Below the pieces are notes generated by a model. That model saw only the letters and a list, made by a program, of their open reading frames with translations, did not search any database and was not told the origin of the DNA. Of a DNA stretch of 64,000 nucleotides, positions 11,077 through 18,963 are shown piece by piece. The first letter of the stretch is position 1; every line of letters begins with the position of its first letter. The stretch covers positions 1-64,000 of the forward strand of contig NZ_FUKN01000011.1 of assembly GCF_900163785.1 (NCBI RefSeq). Direction: 5' to 3'. Source of the DNA: Psychrobacter sp. JB385 (GTDB lineage: Bacteria; Pseudomonadota; Gammaproteobacteria; Pseudomonadales; Moraxellaceae). The position numbers were made by a program, and so were the translations under genes.

Positions 11077-11592
11077 TCAAACAGTCTTACGTTTGGGATC
11101 AAGTAAACGATTCAACAGCCAAATACTGATGCGAGCGCTAACCAGCGTCATTACCAATATCAGCATCAATGAAAACAGTAGCGGTAGGGGCTGTTGTGTG
11201 GTCATCTCGAACAATACTTCGCGGCTCGCCGCGTCAAACAACCAAAACCAAATCCCCAAGAAATAAATCACTGTCAAAACCCAAACGACAGCAATGCCGC
11301 CAAATACTAGGCGATTACTCTCACCTCTATTTAAAGCGCGTTGCTGCTGCTTAGTAAACTTATGCACTGCAATATAAGCGCCAACAATGATGGAGATCAC
11401 TGTAACCAATGGTGAGTTCAGCGCCACTTTGGTTTGGATCATCATAAATACGGCACTGGAAAGCACATAACCAATCGCAAAAAACCCAATATATCGAGCC
11501 AGTTTCGGTCGTGGCAATTGATGAGCATTAAGTGATCGATTGTGCCCTAAATGCGAGGTGGAGTCGTTGAGCGTGGGAGTCTTGCGTGACAT
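11077..11592 (-). CDS. Membrane protein, possibly ABZJ_00895 family
   Basis: A 171-residue protein with a basic N-terminus and four hydrophobic segments (about 33-52, 56-78, 95-120, 133-155), with a positively charged loop KFTKQQQRALNRGESNRL between the second and third. The layout resembles the small uncharacterised ABZJ_00895 family known from Acinetobacter, but that is memory-based and unverified. No catalytic motif is visible. AAAGGT stands about ten bases before the ATG. It lies between the DUF421 gene and dacB on the same strand with gaps of over 100 bases on each side. Confidence 0.7.
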   Translation of the reverse strand: MSRKTPTLNDSTSHLGHNRSLNAHQLPRPKLARYIGFFAIGYVLSSAVFMMIQTKVALNSPLVTVISIIVGAYIAVHKFTKQQQRALNRGESNRLVFGGIAVVWVLTVIYFLGIWFWLFDAASREVLFEMTTQQPLPLLFSLMLILVMTLVSARISIWLLNRLLDPKRKTV

Positions 11593-11752
11593 AAGCGGAC
11601 CTTTATAAAGGTAAAAACGAGAAAAGATAAGTAATATAAGTCAATCAAATAGCGAGGCGCTAATAGTAAGATAAAAGTGAGTAAAGACCGCTTTAGAGAC
11701 AGTCTTACACCTTTGCGCCCGCTTTCTAAGATTTGCGCTTTCGTTGTTTAAA

Positions 11753-13882
11753 TTAGTGCTGCGCTGTCCAGTCAAGTGCCACGTCCAATACCGTTCGAGC
11801 ATTATAGGCATTTAGTGCTTTCTCGCTGTTGATTAGTCCTACAATGACGTAATCCTGCCCTGATAAGCCTTTGACATAGCCTGCCATCGACGTCACGTTG
11901 TTCAATGTGCCTGTTTTGATCCATGCACGTCCAATGGCTTTTGAGTCAGGCAATCTATCACTGTGCGCTACGATGGTGCCACTCACACCAGCCACGCCCA
12001 AAGAGTTGACGTAACTATCAAAGTTTGGACGATCATAGGCATACGCCAGTAGCTCGCTTAAATTAGCAGCAGTAATCGTACACTCACGGCAGAGTCCTGA
12101 ACCGTTGGTTAAATACGGCGGGGGCGTGTCTAGATTGGTCTGCCACCACTGATTGATCGTCTGTAACGCAGTCGCATAGTCTGTCGTTGGATTGCCAAAT
12201 TGATATAAGCTACTGTTATGCACGCTGCTATTGTTCAAATCTCTGTTTTTCAAATGCTCGTTCTTATTGTCAAGAGCATCATTGGTCATCCCTTGCTCAT
12301 TCGTATTTTTAGGATTATTCGTTTTATTGACAGCGACTTTAGCATGATTGTCTTGATGATAGGCGCCTATCGATAGCGCCACTTGTTCAGCCATGACATT
12401 GTTTGAAAAATGATTGATGTCATAAATTTGCTGTGCCAGATTTAGTGATGCATAGCTCACAATGGGTAGCGGCGATATCGGCCATGCGGCTAGTCCCTTT
12501 GCAGGATTTGTTTTTTTGCTTGCATCATAAGGCGTTTCTTGTGAGATGACGTCGCCACTCAGCGTATTGCCTAGCGCCTGCCATTTTGCTGCAATGACAC
12601 GTGCCGTGAATTCTTTGGCATCAGGATAAGCAATATAAAAGGCATGTTCTTGGCAGCTGTTTGGCAAAGCCGCATTGAGTACCAATCGATTGGGTTGCCA
12701 CTGCGGCGCAAGGCTGTAGCGCGCTTGACCACAAGCCGCTGAGCGGGTCTCTATGGTACTTGGCATTTGATAGTCTGCTAATTGCGGCGTATAGACCAAA
12801 GCCGCTTTGCCATTGTCTGCCGGATAGCTCTTGATACCGATGGTGCTAAAGTTGACCAAAAAACCATCAGGACTGGCATTATAAGGGCGCAGTGGATCGT
12901 TATCAAAGGCGGCTGGATCTTTAGTCACATTGTGAAAAATGGCACTATCGACAATCATATCACCATCGATATGGCGGATGCCTGCTGCCTGTACTTGATA
13001 TAGCAGTTGCTCTAAACGCTCATGCGTCATTTTTGGATCGCCACTTCCTTGAATAATCAAGTCGCCATATAACCGATCGTTGACAATCACACCCGTATGA
13101 TAAACACGCGTGTGCCAAACAAAATCAGCACCCAGCGTATCTAAAGCGATAAAGCTAGGAACAAGCTTCATGGTGCTAGCAGGAGTGCGAGCGATATCGG
13201 GCTGATAACTCAGTAAAGGAGAAAACGAGATGTTGATAGACGACGTCTTATCTTGGCTGTTGTTTGAATCTTGACGGTCATCATTGAGAGCTGCTTGGTT
13301 GCTATTTGAGAGAGGATTAGAAGATGAGTAACTATCTGCTAATGGCGTACGAATACTCTCAAGACTTTGGTAAATATAAGGATCATCAGTATAAGCATGT
13401 ATTTTTTGCTCATACTTTTTGATCGTGCGTTTCTCAATAGTTGTCAAAGCACTGTGATACTCAGTCGAGTTTTGAAGATTTTTTTTACCCTCTTTAACAG
13501 GGTTTTGAGTATTTTTTGGACTGCTGGCTTTAGTATCAGTAGTAGTGTCCGTTGTGCTTGACGCGCTTACGCTATCGGCAACCTGAATGGGCGATGGTAA
13601 GTGGCTGGCGTTTTTATCACCGACAGGCACGATGACAATGCTCATATCGGAAGCGGACAAATCTGCACGGGTCAAAGCCGCTTGTATGGCCTCAGGTAAG
13701 GCGGCTTGTGCAAACACTGGCGCTGCGGTAGCTAAAAGAGCAAGCAAAGACAAGCGTTTACCTGCTTGCAAAAACGGATTCAAACGTTTGTCAAAAAACT
13801 TTGGTTTGGTGTCAGTGTTGTGATTGATATTGGCATTATGATGAGGGGTGCGGCGACGTTGAGAAGTAGGGGACATGAGCAT
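11753..13882 (-). CDS. dacB: D-alanyl-D-alanine carboxypeptidase/endopeptidase (PBP4, peptidase S13)
   Basis: A 709-residue periplasmic penicillin-binding protein that cleaves D-Ala-D-Ala tails or cross-links of peptidoglycan. A signal peptide runs to about residue 60 after a long basic leader. The three active-site motifs are SxxK at 236-239 (ASTMKL), SxN at 493-495 (FSNNVMAEQ) and KTG at 656-658 (WIKTGTLNNVTSMAGY). TNGSGLCRECTI near 592-603 is the usual S13 block. It is far longer than E. coli DacB (about 477). The excess lies in two Ser/Asn/Asp-rich low-complexity stretches at about 100-215 and 515-560. The second ATG (13876) may be the real start. Confidence 0.93.
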   Translation of the reverse strand: MLMSPTSQRRRTPHHNANINHNTDTKPKFFDKRLNPFLQAGKRLSLLALLATAAPVFAQAALPEAIQAALTRADLSASDMSIVIVPVGDKNASHLPSPIQVADSVSASSTTDTTTDTKASSPKNTQNPVKEGKKNLQNSTEYHSALTTIEKRTIKKYEQKIHAYTDDPYIYQSLESIRTPLADSYSSSNPLSNSNQAALNDDRQDSNNSQDKTSSINISFSPLLSYQPDIARTPASTMKLVPSFIALDTLGADFVWHTRVYHTGVIVNDRLYGDLIIQGSGDPKMTHERLEQLLYQVQAAGIRHIDGDMIVDSAIFHNVTKDPAAFDNDPLRPYNASPDGFLVNFSTIGIKSYPADNGKAALVYTPQLADYQMPSTIETRSAACGQARYSLAPQWQPNRLVLNAALPNSCQEHAFYIAYPDAKEFTARVIAAKWQALGNTLSGDVISQETPYDASKKTNPAKGLAAWPISPLPIVSYASLNLAQQIYDINHFSNNVMAEQVALSIGAYHQDNHAKVAVNKTNNPKNTNEQGMTNDALDNKNEHLKNRDLNNSSVHNSSLYQFGNPTTDYATALQTINQWWQTNLDTPPPYLTNGSGLCRECTITAANLSELLAYAYDRPNFDSYVNSLGVAGVSGTIVAHSDRLPDSKAIGRAWIKTGTLNNVTSMAGYVKGLSGQDYVIVGLINSEKALNAYNARTVLDVALDWTAQH

Positions 13883-13974
13883 CTATCGTTAGGTAAAAAA
13901 ACAGCCTATGGTAACATGAGTTGCCGTTTTCGCGTAGACGTAGAGCAGGGTTTGAGCGTCTCTTTTGCGATATA

Positions 13975-14598
13975 TTATAACTGTGAGCGCAGGTGCAAAA
14001 ACGCCATCGCTGTCATGATGGCATCATTATAAGCGTCGTGTGCACCCATTTCGGGAATACCGTAATGCGCCAAAATATTGGTCAGATGCTGTGATTGATG
14101 AGGAATACCTTGTGTACGGTCGCCCATACGCCGAGCGTATAACTGACGTACATCAATCACTTGATTCGGTAATGTCGTACCCATATAGCGTTTGACCATC
14201 GGATTTAAAAACCCAATGTCTAGCCGCGTACAGAATCCAACAATCGGTCGATTGTCTATAAATGGTAGTAAACACGCCAGCATCTCATCATAGCTCATCC
14301 CATGCTCAACATCAGCAGTGCGTAAGCCGTGAATCACAATCGTATCGCGGTCTGGCATAATTGGTGGTCTACATACCAGATGTATGCCATTGCCAGTATC
14401 AATCGTATTGTCATTAATATGAATGGCTGCAATAGACAATAAGTGATGCTTTTTTGGGTTCAGCCCCGTCATCTCACAATCAATGGCGACCCATTGTTTG
14501 GCAAGGGGTTTGGTAAACATAGAGGCCAATTCTGGACGCTGTAGCTGAGTTTTTTGCCAAGTGCCAGATAACTGTTTTAACCAATTCATATCCGTCAC
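13975..14598 (-). CDS. DEDDh 3'-5' exonuclease (DnaQ-like)
   Basis: A 207-residue exonuclease of the DnaQ/RNase T fold. The acidic pair is in WVAIDCEMTGLNPKKHHLLSIAAI (Asp38, Glu40), and the third and fourth motifs are GFCTRLDIGFLNP and GAHDAYNDAIMTAMAF. It begins 26 bases after the DUF294 gene, a pairing seen in many proteobacteria. This suggests a shared nucleotide-linked role, but the substrate is not known. It is not RNase T or Orn by length and neighbours. The start could be GTG at 14598 or ATG at 14589; AAAAGGG precedes both. Confidence 0.9.
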   Translation of the reverse strand: MTDMNWLKQLSGTWQKTQLQRPELASMFTKPLAKQWVAIDCEMTGLNPKKHHLLSIAAIHINDNTIDTGNGIHLVCRPPIMPDRDTIVIHGLRTADVEHGMSYDEMLACLLPFIDNRPIVGFCTRLDIGFLNPMVKRYMGTTLPNQVIDVRQLYARRMGDRTQGIPHQSQHLTNILAHYGIPEMGAHDAYNDAIMTAMAFLHLRSQL

Positions 14599-14623
14599 GC
14601 ACCCTTTTATGATACTTCTGTAG

Positions 14624-16588
14624 TCATGATATCTCTAATTGATAGTGCTGGCGGAGTTGGTTTTTGAAGCTTTTGGCCACAGCCAAGCATTCTTTGAGTA
14701 AGTCACGCTCAAGCGCAGTTAGCATCATTGGGTTTACTTGACGCGCCTGTCTATCATCTGTTGAGAGCGCAACAGATAGGCGCTGCGCCATAAAAAACTC
14801 TAAGGCTTCTAACAAAGTATCAGCGCGTTCTTGATTCAAAGCATGCACTTGCACCAGAGCCTTGAGACGGTTTTTGGTACTTGGGACGTCCAAGATATCG
14901 TTTTCTAAGGCGAGCGTACGTATGCCATGAACCAATGGAAAAATACCAGCTTTTTTTAGGTCGATGTCTGATGAGGCTGACTTACCTGCTAGTAATGGTA
15001 CAAACTTCTGCCACCACTGATTGACATCACCAAATTGTAAGGCAGCGCGTGCGAACTGACGTACAAACATAGGGTCTGACTGGCGATGAGCAACTTGTAA
15101 ATGGTGGCGTACCTGAGTGAGCAAGGATTCGTCACCGCAGACATATTCACCATCGAGGATAGCGGACAGATAGATGCCATGCATGGGATCGGTATTTTTC
15201 AACCATGAACCAATCTGTTTATTGAACGACTTGAGCGGTTGTCGCCACATTGGATTGCTCATCATAATATTGCCATCACATAGTGGATAGCCGAGACTGG
15301 CCAGATGCTCATTAAAGGTAGCGGCAAACTGAGCCAAGTTTGGATGCGCGTAGCCGTCGCGTATGATAAGCGCGTTGTCTTGATCGGTACGCATGATTTG
15401 CTCACCGCGACCTTCTGAGCCCATGACGATAAGACAAGTGTTTGCGATGACATCATCAGGTACGATCAATTGCCAAAGTTTGGTAAATACCTGCGCGTTT
15501 AGCGTCTGTACCATGCGGCTGATATTGCCGATTTTGACACCGTTGTGATGCTGCGCACGAATATAGCGACCGATCAACTCAACAGCGGTATGTAAGCTTG
15601 ATAAATCGTCTGCTTGTTCAATTTGAATACTAATCAGTTGTGAATGGTGGCTGATGTGAGCGAGCATATCGCTTTGTCCGAGGATGCCTATGACCTCATG
15701 GTTGGTATCAAGTACTGGTAGACGATGAACACGGTAGCGAGTCATGGTCAGTAGAGCATCCCCAATCTCATCGCGTGCGTTGATGGTACGCAAGTTAAAA
15801 TTGGCATAACGCTGGCATGGCGTTGTATTAGGATCTTGCTGCTCACTCACTGCGCGGCAAATATCGGTGTCTGTTAAAATACCCAATGAATGAGTGGGAG
15901 TGTGGGACAAAGAGACGTCATGATGTGAATGATTGATGGGTCGCACCAAAACGTGTTTTAGCCCTGCTGTTGTCATGATGCTGGCTGCATCAAATAAGCT
16001 GCTATGAGCCTCGACGATGTGGACGGGTAACAAGGTCACATCTGTCACAGGCTGCAACATGATCTGCTGCACTTCTTGTTGGTTGTTATCGTAAGAGCGA
16101 GCAAAAGCTTTGCTATGGCGGTGCTGCTGTAAGGCTTTCAAGCGTTCAGGCAGCTTGTCTGATAGTAGCTGACGTACCAAACGGTTTTGGGCGCTGATTT
16201 TGTCGATTGCCTCGCCACTGACTTGTAGTAGCAAGGTATCCTCAGCGGCTCGATACTGATAAGTCTTTACCACCTCAATGTTAGCATTGCTTGTCCTATC
16301 GTCTTGCAGGTGGGATATTACGATAGATTCAGGCAAGCGCCGACTGTCGAACCAGTCGTTGTCATTATAATCATCGGCTTGGTTACTACCCAAGTAGGAG
16401 GCGATAAACTCACCATCAAGTGATTGTTCGATCTGTCCTTTGATGACCACATACAGATTCGTTAACGCTTCGACAGGTAGACTTTCGCCTTTGGCAAGAT
16501 AGCGGATTTGGGTATGCTTTCTAATGCTTTGTCGCTCAGCCAGACTTAAGACATCAAACGGTGGCTGAGTAAAATCAAGATGGGGCAT
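14624..16588 (-). CDS. Cyclic-nucleotide-binding/CBS/DUF294 nucleotidyltransferase-like protein
   Basis: A 654-residue multidomain cytosolic protein. Residues about 1-150 resemble a cNMP-binding fold (LPVEALTNLYVVIKGQIEQS). Two CBS repeats lie at about 170-330 (LGILTDTDICRAV, VIGILGQSDMLAHIS). A DUF294 nucleotidyltransferase domain follows (MGSEGRGEQIMRTDQDNALI), and then the DUF294 C-terminal helical domain. The GS-x-GRGE...DQDNA pattern is that of GlnD-like nucleotidyltransferases, so it may modify a protein or nucleotide in response to adenine nucleotides. No target is established. AAGGA lies eight bases before the ATG. It is the first gene of a pair with the exonuclease. Confidence 0.9.
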   Translation of the reverse strand: MPHLDFTQPPFDVLSLAERQSIRKHTQIRYLAKGESLPVEALTNLYVVIKGQIEQSLDGEFIASYLGSNQADDYNDNDWFDSRRLPESIVISHLQDDRTSNANIEVVKTYQYRAAEDTLLLQVSGEAIDKISAQNRLVRQLLSDKLPERLKALQQHRHSKAFARSYDNNQQEVQQIMLQPVTDVTLLPVHIVEAHSSLFDAASIMTTAGLKHVLVRPINHSHHDVSLSHTPTHSLGILTDTDICRAVSEQQDPNTTPCQRYANFNLRTINARDEIGDALLTMTRYRVHRLPVLDTNHEVIGILGQSDMLAHISHHSQLISIQIEQADDLSSLHTAVELIGRYIRAQHHNGVKIGNISRMVQTLNAQVFTKLWQLIVPDDVIANTCLIVMGSEGRGEQIMRTDQDNALIIRDGYAHPNLAQFAATFNEHLASLGYPLCDGNIMMSNPMWRQPLKSFNKQIGSWLKNTDPMHGIYLSAILDGEYVCGDESLLTQVRHHLQVAHRQSDPMFVRQFARAALQFGDVNQWWQKFVPLLAGKSASSDIDLKKAGIFPLVHGIRTLALENDILDVPSTKNRLKALVQVHALNQERADTLLEALEFFMAQRLSVALSTDDRQARQVNPMMLTALERDLLKECLAVAKSFKNQLRQHYQLEIS

Positions 16589-16659
16589 GGCATCATCCTT
16601 GATGGCATATCGGCCAGAGTATGTACAATCGCATTATTGAAGCTATCTATTATGCTCGA

Positions 16660-17892
16660 TTATGCACCAAGCAGCTGGCGAATGCGACCAATCGCTTCAC
16701 GGCTCTCATCGACACTAGCAACCAGCGCAACACGCACATAACCTTTTCCTGGGTTGTGGCCATTGACTTCGCGAGATAAGTATCTGCCTGCTAAGGCATG
16801 GATGTTGGCCTGCTCATATAACGCTTTTACAAAGACTTCATCATCCCCCTCAAACTGCTCAGGCGCTTTTATCCAAAAATAAAACCCTGCCTCGGGCATC
16901 CGCAGCTCTAGTAGCTCACCAAGCTCAGACATCCATAAAGCAAATTTTTCTTGGTACAACTGACGATTGTGCGCCACATGTTTCTCGTCTTGCCAAGCGG
17001 CGATAGAGGCAAGCTGATGCGGTATTGGCATCGCGCAGCCCTGATAGGTACGATACTGTAAATACGCCTGCAAAACTTTGGCATCGCCTGCCACAAACCC
17101 TGAGCGTAGACCAGGCAAGTTTGAGCGTTTGGATAAAGAGTGAAACACAATACAGTTTTTAAAGTCATGGCGACCTAGAGCGGCGCATGCTTGCAACAAA
17201 CCAATCGGGGCTTTGTCAAAATACAACTCGCTATAGCACTCATCGCTTGCAATGATAAAACCATACTGATCAGACAAGCGAATGAGATACTCCCAATCTT
17301 CCATCGTCATGACTGAGCCTGTCGGATTATTGGGACTACAGACAAACAAGAGCTGCGTCCGCGCCCAAACCTCTCTTGGTACTGCGCGATAATCGCCTTT
17401 AAAATCGTTATCAAGTGTGCAAGGCACAAAATATGGCGTTGCTTGCGCCAATATCGCTGCGCCTTCATAAATTTGATAAAAAGGATTTGGCATCACGATG
17501 GTAGGCGGTTGATGAGAGCCAGACGGTGCAGAATTGACGTCATTATCTACAGTGTGGTCAACCACTGCTTGCACCATACTAAAGATGGCTTCACGCGTAC
17601 CCATCACTGGCAATATTTGGGTATCAGGATCCACATGTGTTAAGAAAAATCGTTTTTCGAGCCAATGGGCAATGGTTTGACGCAGCTCAAACAGACCGTT
17701 AGTGGTTGGATAATGACTTATTTTGTCCAAGTTTTCTCGTAGTACGTCCAGCACAAACGCAGGTGGCTTGTGTTTAGGCTCGCCAATTCCTAGCTTGATT
17801 TCACTGTAGGTAAGGGCTGGCGCGCTATTAGCAAGCAGTTTTGCCATCTTTGCAAAGGGGTAAGGATGCAGGTGGGTCAAGTTGTGATTCAT
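16660..17892 (-). CDS. dapC: Succinyldiaminopimelate transaminase
   Basis: A 410-residue PLP enzyme of fold type I. The DapC subgroup converts N-succinyl-2-amino-6-ketopimelate to succinyl-diaminopimelate for lysine and peptidoglycan synthesis. It starts with the family pattern LHPYPFAKMAKLL. It has ELKLGIGEPKH-like sequence near 40 (SEIKLGIGEPKHKPP), CSPNNPTGSVM, ASDECYSELYFD, the PLP lysine in FHSLSKRSNLPGLRSGFVAGD, and GKGYVRVALV at the end. ATG 17892 is preferred over an upstream start at 17916 because the family begins at MNHNL. The neighbour glnD fits the frequent grouping of dapC with glnD and map in related genomes. Confidence 0.92.
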   Translation of the reverse strand: MNHNLTHLHPYPFAKMAKLLANSAPALTYSEIKLGIGEPKHKPPAFVLDVLRENLDKISHYPTTNGLFELRQTIAHWLEKRFFLTHVDPDTQILPVMGTREAIFSMVQAVVDHTVDNDVNSAPSGSHQPPTIVMPNPFYQIYEGAAILAQATPYFVPCTLDNDFKGDYRAVPREVWARTQLLFVCSPNNPTGSVMTMEDWEYLIRLSDQYGFIIASDECYSELYFDKAPIGLLQACAALGRHDFKNCIVFHSLSKRSNLPGLRSGFVAGDAKVLQAYLQYRTYQGCAMPIPHQLASIAAWQDEKHVAHNRQLYQEKFALWMSELGELLELRMPEAGFYFWIKAPEQFEGDDEVFVKALYEQANIHALAGRYLSREVNGHNPGKGYVRVALVASVDESREAIGRIRQLLGA

Positions 17893-18149
17893 AATTAGGA
17901 TAACTATAATAGACAATTAATAATAAAGTTATAAAGAAAAGTTACATTCTAGCAGTGTGGCAATTCTCTTATTTTTTCTTTTTTTCATGGTAAGGCTGTT
18001 TGTTGGATGACGAATGAGTATCGCTCATCGAACCTTTAAAAATGTAGTGGTATTCAAAACCGTTAAATAAAAATTATCAATGACTAACGGTCATGAGTAC
18101 GGAAAACACTATCAGTCTTCATGATAAAATATTATAAGGATAATTTGAT

Positions 18150-18821
18150 ATGCCTGGTGTTTCAAAAAATGAAGAGATAAACGCTGAACATATCAATCAT
18201 GATAATGTAGGTAGTCATCAGCATCATACTCGATTGTATGAATTATTAAAACAACGAGAGCAGTATTGGTGGCAGGCTCGACAACAATTGCTGATTCGTA
18301 AAGAAAGAAAAATGGTTTGGTACAGCGAAAACAGTTTGATGATGTGGTTGCTATGGCAATTGGTTGGCTATGTGGTCGTTGCTATGGTGCTGATGTTAAT
18401 CAGTAATTTGCTCGGTATAGTGCTGCCTTTGTGGCAATACATTGCTTTATTTGTCTTACAAACCGTTATTTTTGTTTTTATGCTGATGGCTAAAGGGCGA
18501 GCGGCCAATAAATTACAGCATAAAATTGATAAAGATGAAATGGTGAGTGAAGAAGCGTTTAATGAGATGGTCATCTTAGCCGAAGACAGTCTGTTTCCGG
18601 ATGTACATGCCAATGCGCCCATTTCTTTAAAACAGTTGTACGATTATTTTGAAGGGCAGTTTCATTTGACCAGTCTGCATCGCTTGCTACAAAAGGAAGT
18701 CGATACTGGGCGTTTGTTACTGACTCAGCAGCGATTGGATGCAAGTATATTGCCGCCAGATCTTGCTGATGATGAGCTGGATGATCATGCCAGCGAAATG
18801 ATATACAAAAGCATGATTTAA
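18150..18821 (+). CDS. Uncharacterised two-helix membrane protein
   Basis: I do not recognise this 223-residue protein. It has a His/Asn-rich polar N-terminus, an aromatic basic segment (REQYWWQARQQLLIRKERK), two long hydrophobic helices at about 65-90 and 95-115 (WQLVGYVVVAMVLMLISNLLG, YIALFVLQTVIFVFMLMAKG), and an acidic cytosolic C-terminal domain of about 100 residues. The C-terminal part ISLKQLYDYFEGQFHLTSLHRLLQKE could form a small helical bundle or winged helix. AAGGA stands before the ATG. Composition and codon use look like those of the neighbours. It converges on glnD. Confidence 0.75.
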   Translation: MPGVSKNEEINAEHINHDNVGSHQHHTRLYELLKQREQYWWQARQQLLIRKERKMVWYSENSLMMWLLWQLVGYVVVAMVLMLISNLLGIVLPLWQYIALFVLQTVIFVFMLMAKGRAANKLQHKIDKDEMVSEEAFNEMVILAEDSLFPDVHANAPISLKQLYDYFEGQFHLTSLHRLLQKEVDTGRLLLTQQRLDASILPPDLADDELDDHASEMIYKSMI

Positions 18822-18913
18822 GACCGTTTTCCTTCTTTCAAGTCACCTTCGTTACCGTCAAACACTTCCTTTATCGACAAGTTTGGTTATTCAGCCATCT
18901 CTTTATCAACCGC

Positions 18914-18951
18914 ATACCTCTATCAATTAACAAATCAATTCATAGAGGTAT
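18914..18951. terminator. Hairpin between convergent genes, possible terminator
   Basis: ATACCTCTAT (18914-18923) and ATAGAGGTAT (18942-18951) are perfectly inverted, and the stem continues with one mismatch through AATT on both sides. It lies 13 bases from the end of glnD and after the membrane protein gene. There is no long T-run, so termination is likely but not certain. Confidence 0.45.
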
Positions 18952-18963
18952 TGATCTATTGTA

